Shown here: piece after piece, positions 17,223 through 27,556 of the stretch
Layout of the letters: every line of letters begins with the position of its first letter
How positions within the stretch are numbered: the first letter of the stretch is position 1
Assembly (NCBI GenBank): GCA_027945135.1
Contig: CP116038.1
Span: 1 to 64,000, forward strand
Source of the DNA: Candidatus Phytoplasma oryzae
Lineage (GTDB): Bacteria > Bacillota_I > Bacilli_A > Acholeplasmatales > Acholeplasmataceae
DNA: 64,000 bases
Direction of reading: 5' to 3'
Program-made: the position numbers and the translations under genes
The notes under the pieces: generated by a model
Seen by the model: only the letters and a program-made list of their open reading frames with translations
The model's database searches: none
What the model was told of the DNA's origin: nothing

Positions 17223-18581
17223 TTAAAAAAATATATTTTTTTCTATATAACTACGAATTTCTTTTATGTAAATTTTTTCTTGTTTTAGATTATCTCTATT
17301 TCTAATAGTTACAGTATTATTATTCAAAGTTTCATCATCTATAGTACAACAAAAAGGAGTTCCTATCATATCTTGTCTTCTATATCTTTTTCCAATACTT
17401 TTACTTTCATCATAATCTACTTCAAAAAAAACACATAATTCTTGCCTCAATTGTTTCGCTCTTAAAGAATGTTTTTTTTTAATTAAAGGTAAAATAGCTA
17501 TTTTATAAGGAGCTAAAAAAGGATGAATTTTCAACAATAATCTAGTTTTATTATCTTTTAATTTTTCATTCTTTAAAGAATTAAATATAATAGCTAAAAA
17601 TAACCTTTCCACTCCGACAGAAGGTTCAATAACAAAAGGATAAATTTTTTGTCTACTAATTTCATCGAAATATTGTAAATCTTTTCCGGAAAATTTTTGA
17701 TGAGTTTTTAAATCAAAATCAGTTCTAGAAGCTATACCCCATAATTCATCTAATCCCCAAGGAAAATCAAATAAAACATCAGTAGTTTTATTAGAATAGT
17801 GACTTAATTCGTTTTTTTGATTTTCTTTAAGTTTAATATTTTGTGTATTAAAACCTAAATTCAAAAGAAATTGATAAACAAATTCTTGCCAAAAATAAAA
17901 CCATTTTTTATGTTCTGATGGTTCACAAAAAAATTCTAATTCCATTTGTTCAAATTCACAAGTTCTAAATATAAAATTACTAGTAGTAATTTCATTACGA
18001 AAAGACTTACCAATTTGTCCAACTCCGAAAGGTATTTTTTTTCTTGTAGTTTTTAAAATATTTTTAAAATTAATAAAAATACCCTGACAGGTTTCTGGCC
18101 TTAAATATAAAGGCAAAGCTTTATCTAAAATAACTCCTTGATAAGTTTGAAATAATAAGTTAAATTTTCGGACAGGAGCCCAATTTTTTGTACCTAAAAT
18201 TTTATTTTGTATTAAATAATCAGTCATTTCTTTTAAATTTAAAATATTAATATCAATTTTTGGATTGTGTTCTTTAATTAAAATATCAGCCCTATAACGT
18301 TTATTATTATCTTTATTTTCTGCTAAAAAATCAATGAAAAAATCTAAATGACCAGATGAAGACCAAACTTGAGAATTTAACAAAACAGAACTATCAAATA
18401 AAACATTATTTTCATTTTCTTGAATAAATTTTTTAATCCAAGCTTTTTTAATATTTTGTTTAATTAAACTACCTAAAGGTCCATAATCAAAACTACTAGA
18501 TAATCCACCATAAATTTCACTACCAGGAAAAATAAAACCATTTTTTTTTGAAAAATCAATTATTTCTTTTAAAGATATCAT
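17223..18581 (-). CDS. glyS: Glycine--tRNA ligase (homodimeric class II type)
   Basis: This enzyme charges tRNA-Gly. The 452-residue protein is the single-chain alpha2 (eukaryote/mycoplasma-like) form, not the bacterial GlyQ/GlyS heterotetramer. Diagnostic stretches are SKKNGFIFPGSEIYGGLSSS near the N-terminus, YLRPETCQGIFINFKN (motif 2 region), FGVGQIGKSFRNEI, and EPSVGVERLFLAI (motif 3), followed by an anticodon-binding domain. It lies in the ybeY-era-glyS-dnaG-rpoD order known from Bacillus. Confidence 0.96.
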   Translation of the reverse strand: MISLKEIIDFSKKNGFIFPGSEIYGGLSSSFDYGPLGSLIKQNIKKAWIKKFIQENENNVLFDSSVLLNSQVWSSSGHLDFFIDFLAENKDNNKRYRADILIKEHNPKIDINILNLKEMTDYLIQNKILGTKNWAPVRKFNLLFQTYQGVILDKALPLYLRPETCQGIFINFKNILKTTRKKIPFGVGQIGKSFRNEITTSNFIFRTCEFEQMELEFFCEPSEHKKWFYFWQEFVYQFLLNLGFNTQNIKLKENQKNELSHYSNKTTDVLFDFPWGLDELWGIASRTDFDLKTHQKFSGKDLQYFDEISRQKIYPFVIEPSVGVERLFLAIIFNSLKNEKLKDNKTRLLLKIHPFLAPYKIAILPLIKKKHSLRAKQLRQELCVFFEVDYDESKSIGKRYRRQDMIGTPFCCTIDDETLNNNTVTIRNRDNLKQEKIYIKEIRSYIEKNIFF

Positions 18582-18639
18582 TTTATTCCTTTTTTATAAA
18601 AATTTTTTTAAAAAATATTTAAAAATTAATTAATTTAAT

Positions 18640-19485
18640 TCATTTTTTTTGTTTATCTATCTTTACATATAAATTTAAAGAAACATTCATATTTAATATT
18701 TTACTAATATCTTTTCTTGAATCTATCCCTATTTTTTTAATTTTATTACCTTTTTTACCAATAATAATCTTTTTTTGACTTTCTTTTTGAACTAAAATTA
18801 AAGAAAAAATTTCTATTAAATTTAAATTTTTACTCAAAATAACATTTTCAATCAAAATTCTAAAACAATAAGGAATTTCTTTGTTAACATAAAAAAGAAC
18901 TTTTTCTCTTATTAAATCCATTATTAACTCTTCTTGAGTTAAATTTGTATAAATATTTCTAGAAAAATAAGGTTCTCTTTCTTTTATATATAACAAAATT
19001 TTATCTTTTAAAATATTAACATTTTTTTCTAATAAACAAGATAAAGGTATTATTTCATCAAAATAAAAATTATTTAAATAACTAAGAATAATTTTATCAA
19101 CAAAAAAATTATTTTTTAAAAGATCTGTTTTATTAATAACTAAAAAAATTTTTTTATTATATTTTTTTAAAATATTCAAAATTTTTTGATCTTGTTTTTT
19201 ATATTCTCTATCCACTACAAATAAAATAACATCACAATCTTGAATACTTTTAAAAGCAGAAGAATTATATTCAAAATCCAAAAAATTTTTTTTAAAATAA
19301 ACTCCTGGATTATCAAAAAAAATTAATTGATATTCTTTTCCGTGACAAATACCCATGATCGGATTTAAAGTAGTATTTATTTTAGAACTAGTTATAGAAA
19401 TTTTTTGTTTAATTAAAGTATTTAATAAAGTTGATTTTCCGACATTAGTCTTTCCTACGATAGAAATAAAACCTGATTTAAACAA
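18640..19485 (-). CDS. era: GTPase Era
   Basis: Era is a 16S rRNA-binding GTPase needed for 30S assembly. G1 is GKTNVGKST (11-19), G3 is DNPG at 58-61 (the usual DTPG with Thr replaced by Asn), G4 is NKTD at 118-121, and a C-terminal KH domain has IIIGKKGNKIKKIG. The protein has 281 residues against about 300 in Bacillus. The DNPG variant is notable but the rest is intact. It lies just downstream of ybeY. Confidence 0.94.
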   Translation of the reverse strand: MFKSGFISIVGKTNVGKSTLLNTLIKQKISITSSKINTTLNPIMGICHGKEYQLIFFDNPGVYFKKNFLDFEYNSSAFKSIQDCDVILFVVDREYKKQDQKILNILKKYNKKIFLVINKTDLLKNNFFVDKIILSYLNNFYFDEIIPLSCLLEKNVNILKDKILLYIKEREPYFSRNIYTNLTQEELIMDLIREKVLFYVNKEIPYCFRILIENVILSKNLNLIEIFSLILVQKESQKKIIIGKKGNKIKKIGIDSRKDISKILNMNVSLNLYVKIDKQKK

Positions 19486-19515
19486 TAAAATAACCTCTTT
19501 TTTTTAAAAAAATAA

Positions 19516-19935
19516 TTAAAAATTTAAAAATGAATTATACTTGTTTAAGATTTTTTTTTGCATATAAATCATTTTATAAGAATCCTTTTCGGTATGATCT
19601 TCATATCCTTTCAAATGTAAATAACCATGCAAAGATAAAAAACAAACTTCTTTTATAAAACTATAATTATATTTTTTAGCTTGTTTAAATGCTTGAACTA
19701 AAGAAATAAAAACGTCGCCTAAAGAATCATCTTCTTCTAATTCATTAACAAAAGTTAAGACATCTGTAGGATAATTTTTTTGTCTATAATAAAAATTAAT
19801 TTTTTGTATTTCTTTATTCTCTAAAAAAATAATATTCATATTTTTATAATCTAAAATATAATTAAAAAATTGAAATATTTTATTTTTTAAATCATTAATT
19901 TTAATTTTACTTTTATTATATATTTTAATATTCAT
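19516..19935 (-). CDS. ybeY: Endoribonuclease YbeY
   Basis: YbeY is a zinc-dependent rRNA maturation and quality-control nuclease. The 139-residue protein contains PTDVLTFV and the metal site HGYLHLKGYEDH (His103, His107, His114). The canonical site is HGxLHLxGYDH, so one extra residue (Glu112) separates the second and third histidines. Length is slightly short. It precedes era on the same strand, 30 bp away, as in many Firmicutes. Confidence 0.92.
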   Translation of the reverse strand: MNIKIYNKSKIKINDLKNKIFQFFNYILDYKNMNIIFLENKEIQKINFYYRQKNYPTDVLTFVNELEEDDSLGDVFISLVQAFKQAKKYNYSFIKEVCFLSLHGYLHLKGYEDHTEKDSYKMIYMQKKILNKYNSFLNF

Positions 19936-20047
19936 TAATTTTTTTAACTCCTATTTAAATAAAAAATAATTTAAAAATTAATATAATCAAAATAAAAATT
20001 AAAAATAAATAAATATATCATAAAAGAGTTAAAAACAACAATAAAAA

Positions 20048-20103
20048 AAGAAAATTAAAAAAATAAAAAAAGCAACTTTAATTTTCTTATATTTATATGT
20101 TGC
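20048..20103 (-). terminator. Nested terminator hairpins downstream of rpsU
   Basis: Two alternative minus-strand hairpins share sequence between rpsU and ybeY. One pairs GCAAC with GTTGC (20099-20103 and 20072-20076) and is followed by seven Us. The other pairs AAGAAAATTAA with TTAATTTTCTT (20078-20088 and 20048-20058) and is also followed by Us. They are mutually exclusive and probably act together to end the rpsU transcript. Confidence 0.6.
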
Positions 20104-20164
20104 CTAACTTTTTTAATTCGAACTATTTTATTTTTTTATTTTATAATTTTATACTTATGAAATA

Positions 20165-20362
20165 TTATTTATTTAAATTATTTTTTTTTTTTTTGCGCAT
20201 ATTATTAAGACTTTTTTTACGATTTTTTTTATCTACACTAGGTTTAGTATAATATTCTTTCTTACGAGCTTGCGCTAAATTTCCATGTTTAGAAACATCA
20301 CGTCTAAAACGACGTAAAGTATCTTCAAAATTTTCATCTTTTTTAACAATAGTTTTAGTCAT
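20165..20362 (-). CDS. rpsU: 30S ribosomal protein S21
   Basis: A 65-residue very basic protein with [20 protein letters not shown], the S21 signature, followed by an arginine/lysine-rich tail. S21 helps mRNA binding near the anti-Shine-Dalgarno. It is monocistronic here: terminator-like hairpins lie downstream and about 200 bp of non-coding DNA upstream. Confidence 0.96.
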   Translation of the reverse strand: MTKTIVKKDENFEDTLRRFRRDVSKHGNLAQARKKEYYTKPSVDKKNRKKSLNNMRKKKKNNLNK

Positions 20363-20568
20363 TACTATATACTCACCAAATTTCTATATTTAAATTTTTT
20401 ATAAAATTAATTTTATTCAAGTATTAAATTAATATTAAAAATTTTTATTTATAATTTAAAATATTTATTTATAATTTAAAATATTTACTAAAAAAAACAA
20501 TAATAAAATTATTATATCATAAACATAATATTATAAACATATTTTTATATTAAAAAATAAATAATTAA

Positions 20569-20802
20569 TTAAGAAAATTGTATTTTTAAATTAGCATAAG
20601 AATGCAAAAAAAGAATTATAATTAATAAAAATATAAATAAATTTATAAAAAATTCTGATTTAGATACTTGATAATTACCATATTGTTCCGCAAACATATC
20701 TATAACACTTTTTTCTGAAGAAAATAAAATAAATAAAACAATAGAAATACAATTAATATATAATAAAAAATTTTTTTTTAAAAAAAATAAATCATACCAC
20801 AT
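20569..20802 (-). CDS. Small membrane protein translationally coupled to lon
   Basis: I do not recognise this 77-residue protein. It has two hydrophobic segments (about 11-29 and 51-67) separated by a short polar part with an acidic residue pair, ending in ANLKIQFS. It resembles SecG-like topology (two helices, short loop), and SecG is otherwise not seen here, but the sequence is too divergent to claim it. Evidence that it is real: a full AAGGAGG ribosome-binding site lies 12 nt before its ATG, inside the end of lon, and the two genes overlap by 11 nt. Confidence 0.72.
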   Translation of the reverse strand: MWYDLFFLKKNFLLYINCISIVLFILFSSEKSVIDMFAEQYGNYQVSKSEFFINLFIFLLIIILFLHSYANLKIQFS

Positions 20803-23191
20803 TATTATAAACTTCCTCCTTAGATACTAATAAAGCTTGTAAAAAAACATCATTAGCGTTTTCTATTGTAATTATTTTTAATTTAGATCTTACTTCTTCA
20901 GGTATATCATCAATATCTTTTATATTATCTTTAGGAATAAAAATAGTATTTAAACCGCTTCGATTCGCGGCAATAGCTTTTTCTTTTAATCCACCTATAG
21001 GAAGAATAGAACCTCTTAAAGTAATTTCACCTGTCATTCCTACATCTTTTCTTACAAATTTTCCCTTAATAGCCGAAAAAATAGAAGTAGCTATCGTTAC
21101 ACCAGCTGAAGGTCCATCTTTAGGAATAGCACCTTCTAAAAAATGAACATGAAAATCATTAGAATCGAAAATATTATATTCAATATCTAATTTTTGAGCA
21201 TTGGATTTTAAAAAACTAAAAGCAGTAATAGCGCTTTCTTCCAAAACTTTACCTAAATGACCCGTAAGAACTAATTTTCCGCTACCTTTATAATAAGTAA
21301 CTTCAACAGGCAAAATATCTCCCCCAAAAGCAGTATAAGCTAATCCATTAACGACTCCTATTTGATTTTTAGTAGTCGATAATAAATGTTGATAAATCTT
21401 TTTTCCTAAAAAATATTCAATATTATCATTATCAATTTTAATTTTTTTAATTTTATTAATCAAAATATCTTTGACAACTTTACGAATTACATTAGCAATT
21501 TGTTTATTTAAATTTCTAACACCAGCTTCTTTAGTATAATGTCTAATAATATGCATTATAGTTAAATTATCAATCAAAAATTGATCTTCATTAATTCCGT
21601 GTTCTTTTAATAATTTAGGCAATAAATGTTCTCTAGCAATAATCAGTTTATCTTGTTCTGTATATGAATTTAATTCTATTATCTCTAAACGATCTTTCAA
21701 AGGTTCAGAAATATTACTAAGATCATTAGCAGTTGTGATAAATAAAACCTTTGATAAATCAAAAGGTTCCGAAAGATAAAGATCAACAAAATTTTTATTT
21801 TGTTTAGGATCTAACACTTCCAACAAAGAAGATGCTGGATCATGTTGAAAATTATTTACTAATTTATCTATTTCATCTAATAAAAAAACTGGATTCATAA
21901 CACCTACATCTTTAATACCGCTTAAAATACGACCTGGCATAGCTCCTACATAAGTTCTTCTATGCCCTCTAATCTCACTTTCTTCTTGTAATCCTCCTAA
22001 AGATTGTTTAACAAATTTTTTTCCTAAAGCCTCTGCTATAGAAATAGCTAAAGTAGTCTTTCCTACTCCCGGAGGACCTACTAAACAAATAATAGTTTGA
22101 GGATTACGTTTAGTCATTATTTTAACAGCAGCATATTCAATAATACGTTCTTTGCCCTTTTTCAAACCATAATGATTTTTTTCTAAAATAATCTGAATTT
22201 TTTGCAAATCATCAACATCTTTGCTTTGTTTTCCCCAAGGTAATGATATTAAAAAATCTAAATAATTTCGAATAACAAAAGAATCAGCAATAGCTGAAGA
22301 AATACTTTGATAACGAGATAATTCTTGTAAAGCTTTTTCTTTTATATTGATAGGCATTTTAGAAGAATTAATTTTTTTTCTTAAATCTTCTATTTCTTCT
22401 TCTTTTTTAGCTTTATCTCCTAATTCGTTTTGAATAACACGCATTTTTTCTCTTAAATAAAATTCTTTTTGATTTTCATCAATACTTTTTTTAACTTCAG
22501 AATTTATCTTATTTTCTAATTCTATAATTTCCATTCTCATTTGTATATCTTGAAGAATATACATAAGTCTTTTATTCAAATTAATTTCTTTAATATATTT
22601 ATATTTATGCTTTTCCTCTATTTTTAAAGAAAAAATAATTAAATCCGAAGCTTTTTCCGTTGTAATTCCGTGTTTGATTTGTTCTAAAAAAGAACTTTCA
22701 GAAATCAACAAAAGTTGGTTAATATTATTAGAAATTTGTTGCATTATTAATTTAATTAAAGCTTTTTCTTCTTGTAAATCACCTAAAACAATAGGTAATT
22801 CCTTGTATTTAGTCATATAAAGATTATTTTCTTTAATTATCTTTTGAACTTTAATTCTTTTTATAATACGAAATTTTACTTTATAAAGATATTCATTTAT
22901 TTTTATAGAAACTAAAACTTTTGATAAAACACCATATTGTTCTATATCAGAAATTTTTGGTTCATCTTTAAAAAAATCCTTCTGTATCAAAATCAATACA
23001 TATGGACATTTATTTTTTTCTACAAAATTTAAAGCATTAATAGAAAAAGAACGTCCTATTTCTAATCTTAAATCATTAAAAGGAATAGGAATAATGTCTC
23101 TAACAATAATAGAAGGTAATTCTTTAGGAATGATTTCTGATTCTATTTTATTTTTATCAGTTTCTGATTCTAATTTTTTCTTTTTAACCAT
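20792..23191 (-). CDS. lon: ATP-dependent protease Lon
   Basis: Lon unfolds and degrades damaged or regulatory cytosolic proteins. The 799 residues include an N-terminal substrate-binding domain, a AAA+ module with Walker A GPPGVGKTT (372-380) and Walker B FLLDEID, and a C-terminal serine-lysine protease with Ser695 in KDGPSAG and Lys738 in GGLKEKAIAA. The spacing of 43 residues equals that of E. coli Lon (679/722). The stop is TGA. A small membrane protein overlaps its 3' end; trigger factor lies 110 bp upstream. Confidence 0.97.
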   Translation of the reverse strand: MVKKKKLESETDKNKIESEIIPKELPSIIVRDIIPIPFNDLRLEIGRSFSINALNFVEKNKCPYVLILIQKDFFKDEPKISDIEQYGVLSKVLVSIKINEYLYKVKFRIIKRIKVQKIIKENNLYMTKYKELPIVLGDLQEEKALIKLIMQQISNNINQLLLISESSFLEQIKHGITTEKASDLIIFSLKIEEKHKYKYIKEINLNKRLMYILQDIQMRMEIIELENKINSEVKKSIDENQKEFYLREKMRVIQNELGDKAKKEEEIEDLRKKINSSKMPINIKEKALQELSRYQSISSAIADSFVIRNYLDFLISLPWGKQSKDVDDLQKIQIILEKNHYGLKKGKERIIEYAAVKIMTKRNPQTIICLVGPPGVGKTTLAISIAEALGKKFVKQSLGGLQEESEIRGHRRTYVGAMPGRILSGIKDVGVMNPVFLLDEIDKLVNNFQHDPASSLLEVLDPKQNKNFVDLYLSEPFDLSKVLFITTANDLSNISEPLKDRLEIIELNSYTEQDKLIIAREHLLPKLLKEHGINEDQFLIDNLTIMHIIRHYTKEAGVRNLNKQIANVIRKVVKDILINKIKKIKIDNDNIEYFLGKKIYQHLLSTTKNQIGVVNGLAYTAFGGDILPVEVTYYKGSGKLVLTGHLGKVLEESAITAFSFLKSNAQKLDIEYNIFDSNDFHVHFLEGAIPKDGPSAGVTIATSIFSAIKGKFVRKDVGMTGEITLRGSILPIGGLKEKAIAANRSGLNTIFIPKDNIKDIDDIPEEVRSKLKIITIENANDVFLQALLVSKEEVYNNVV

Positions 23192-23301
23192 AATTTTTTG
23201 AACATCCTTAATTTCCTTAATTTAAAAAATTTCAATAAATTTAAATATAATTTTTTTAATTTTAAATATAACAAATTATATTAAAATTTGTTATAAAAAA
23301 T

Positions 23302-24609
23302 TTAAGAACTCTTATAAATAGAATTTTTTAATAAAAAATCAATTGTTTTTTTTATTAAAATCTCTTTTTTAACTTTCTGTATTAAAAAATATTTTTGTTT
23401 TACTTCAAGAATATCAATATTATAATTTAAACTTATTTCTTTATAATATTTTTCTAATTCTTGTGGTAAAATTTTTATATTTTCTATTTCCATTATTTCA
23501 TTTAATATAAAATAAACTTTTAAATTCCTTATCGCTTGTTTTTCGATCTTCAAATTAAATTCATTTTTACTAATTTTATATATTTCTAAATATTTATCCA
23601 GATCAAGATTATTATTTTTCAATTCTTTCATAAAATTTTGATTTAAAGTATTAACTTCATCAATAATCAAATTTTTACTCAATTCTACAACAGAATTCTT
23701 AATTAAAAAATCTAAAACCTCCTCTTCGTTTTTTTGTTTAAAATAATTTTTCTTTTCGTTTTTTAATTTTTCTCTTATTTTTTCTTTTAAATCAGATAAA
23801 GTCAAAATATTAGGTATTTTCATATTTTTAATAAAATCATCATTAAAAATTAAATCCTTTTTTACTTTAATATCTTTTAAAAAAATTTCAAAAAATATTT
23901 TTTTAGAAGCTATTCTTTTATCATAAAATTCATCAGGTATTAATAAAGAAAAAGTTCTTTTATCATTCATTTTCATCCCTTTAATGCCTTGATCAAAGCC
24001 TGGAATAAATTGATCTTTTCCCACTTCTAAAGAAATATTATTTAAATCTTGGATAATTTTTCTCATTTCATTATCATAAAATATTTTTAAATCAAAAATA
24101 GCTATATCTTCTTCTTCTAAAGGCAAATTATTTCCTTTTGAAGAAGAAAAAATTTCTTTTTTAAAAATTAAATCCATCTTTTCTTTTATTTCTGATTCAC
24201 TTATATCTTCTTCCGAAAAAGAATTAATTTTAATACCTTTATAATTACATAAAGAAATATTTGGTTTAATATAAAATTCTAAAGTAAAATCAAAAAAACT
24301 ATTTTTTTCTAAATTTTCTATTCCGCAACTAACTAATTTTGGTTCACCTATAACAGAAAATTTATTTTTATTTTTTAATATTTCTTTAGTTTTATCTTTG
24401 ATAAGAATATCCAAAGCTTCTTTATAAAGTTTTTTATCACCTATTTTTATTTTAAAAACACTTCTAGACAAAAAACCTTTTCTAAAACCTTTTATTTGTA
24501 TTTTACTCTTTATTTGATCAAAAGCAAAATTTAAATAATGTTCAAATTCTTCATTATATATACGAAAATCAAACTGTAAAGAATCATCATTAATTTTATT
24601 AACTTTCAT
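23302..24609 (-). CDS. tig: Trigger factor
   Basis: Trigger factor is a ribosome-bound chaperone and peptidyl-prolyl isomerase for nascent chains. The 435 residues have the ribosome-binding tail motif region IKGFRKG (about 38-44; canonical GFRxGxxP, here GFRKGFLS), a PPIase domain with FIPGFDQGIKGMKMND, and a long helical C-terminal domain. The proline after GFRKG is replaced. It is the last minus-strand gene before the orientation flips. Confidence 0.93.
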   Translation of the reverse strand: MKVNKINDDSLQFDFRIYNEEFEHYLNFAFDQIKSKIQIKGFRKGFLSRSVFKIKIGDKKLYKEALDILIKDKTKEILKNKNKFSVIGEPKLVSCGIENLEKNSFFDFTLEFYIKPNISLCNYKGIKINSFSEEDISESEIKEKMDLIFKKEIFSSSKGNNLPLEEEDIAIFDLKIFYDNEMRKIIQDLNNISLEVGKDQFIPGFDQGIKGMKMNDKRTFSLLIPDEFYDKRIASKKIFFEIFLKDIKVKKDLIFNDDFIKNMKIPNILTLSDLKEKIREKLKNEKKNYFKQKNEEEVLDFLIKNSVVELSKNLIIDEVNTLNQNFMKELKNNNLDLDKYLEIYKISKNEFNLKIEKQAIRNLKVYFILNEIMEIENIKILPQELEKYYKEISLNYNIDILEVKQKYFLIQKVKKEILIKKTIDFLLKNSIYKSS

Positions 24610-24835
24610 TATCTTCCTACATTTTTTTACAAAAAAACAAATAATTTATTAAAAAAATAATTAATAAAAAATATTTAATTTATTTTTATTTTCATTTTAT
24701 TTAATTTATTATTATCATTATTATCATTTAAATTGTTACAATTAAGTTTTAAATCTAAAATTTAATTTCAAAACTATTTTAATTTTTAATTTAAAAACTA
24801 TTTTAATTATTGTTATAATTATTATAATTAATTAT

Positions 24836-24887
24836 TCTTTTTAAATTTCTAATATTTATAATCTTTTTAAATTTCTAATATTTATAA
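24836..24887. repeat. 26-bp perfect tandem duplication
   Basis: Two exact, adjacent 26-bp copies that begin TCTTTTTAAATTTC and end TTTATAA (24836-24861 and 24862-24887), in the long gap upstream of gyrB and tig. Confidence 0.9.
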
Positions 24888-25506
24888 TTATCAATAAATA
24901 TAATTTTACATATTAAAAATAATAAATAATTCAAAATAAAAAATCAAATTGATTATAAATTTACTATATTAATTCAAATCTTTATTTCAATATTATAATA
25001 AAAAATTAATAATAAAATAAAAAAATAAAGTAATTTACTCGTAAGATGTTATTATAAGATATTATTAATATGTATACATTGTATTATAAATTTTATATTG
25101 AAATAAAAAATTGTAAAAAATATTTTTTTTTAATATTATAAAGATAATAATTTAAAATAAAGATAAAATGATTTAAAAATAGCAATAAATAAATAATAAA
25201 TTTTATTAATTAATTCTAGTTTAGAATACACATAAAAATTATACAATATTATAAAGTAATTACAAATCATAATTAAATAAAAATCAAGAATATTTAATTT
25301 ATATAAAAAATTAATAAATTATAAATAATAAAAAGTTTATTTGTATAATTTTATGATATTTCTATGAAATTATTTAAATAATTATTTAAATAAATAATTT
25401 ATTTATTATTAAAAATTAAAAAAATTTAGATTATTATAATTTAAAAAATAAATAAAAAAATTAATATTTAATAAAAAATTACGTAAAAGAAAAAAACAAT
25501 CTTTTA

Positions 25507-25515
25507 TGATATAAT
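25507..25515 (+). promoter_or_regulatory. Extended -10 promoter element of gyrB
   Basis: TG-A-TATAAT is a perfect extended -10 element about 80 bp upstream of the gyrB ATG. The -35 region is A-rich and does not match TTGACA, as is usual for extended -10 promoters. It gives a leader of about 75 nt with AAGGAG near the gene. Confidence 0.5.
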
Positions 25516-25596
25516 GTCTGATATAAAAAACATATTAATATTCGATGAAAATTAAATTATTAATAAAAAAATATAAAGGAGATTTGGATTTTATAA

Positions 25597-27504
<1,908 letters not shown>

Positions 27505-27556
27505 TAAAAAAATTTTTTGAAAAAAGAATTAAATTTAATATTATAAGGCGAAAAAT

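Larger units (their letters stand above)
24610..25596. other. 987-bp non-coding AT-rich stretch between divergent tig and gyrB
   Basis: No ORF with a ribosome-binding site and no RNA gene is seen. It contains a 26-bp tandem duplication (24836-24887), a 13-bp palindrome AATTGTTACAATT at 24731-24743, repeated TTATCATTA elements beside it, and many AT-only inverted repeats. It is by far the longest gap in the window, and genes point away from it on both sides. There is no DnaA box TTATCCACA within it. Divergent promoters for tig and gyrB must lie here; a replication-origin role is possible but unproven. Confidence 0.7.

Noticed and set aside
24731-24743. AATTGTTACAATT palindrome upstream of tig as a CIRCE/HrcA operator
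   Set aside because: CIRCE is TTAGCACTC-N9-GAGTGCTAA; this does not match and is too short and AT-rich to be specific.
24610-25596. Hidden RNA genes (RNase P RNA, SRP RNA, tmRNA) in the longest gap
   Set aside because: No GAGGAAAGT, GGTCAGG/AGCAGC or tmRNA tag-like signatures on either strand; the gap is almost pure A/T.
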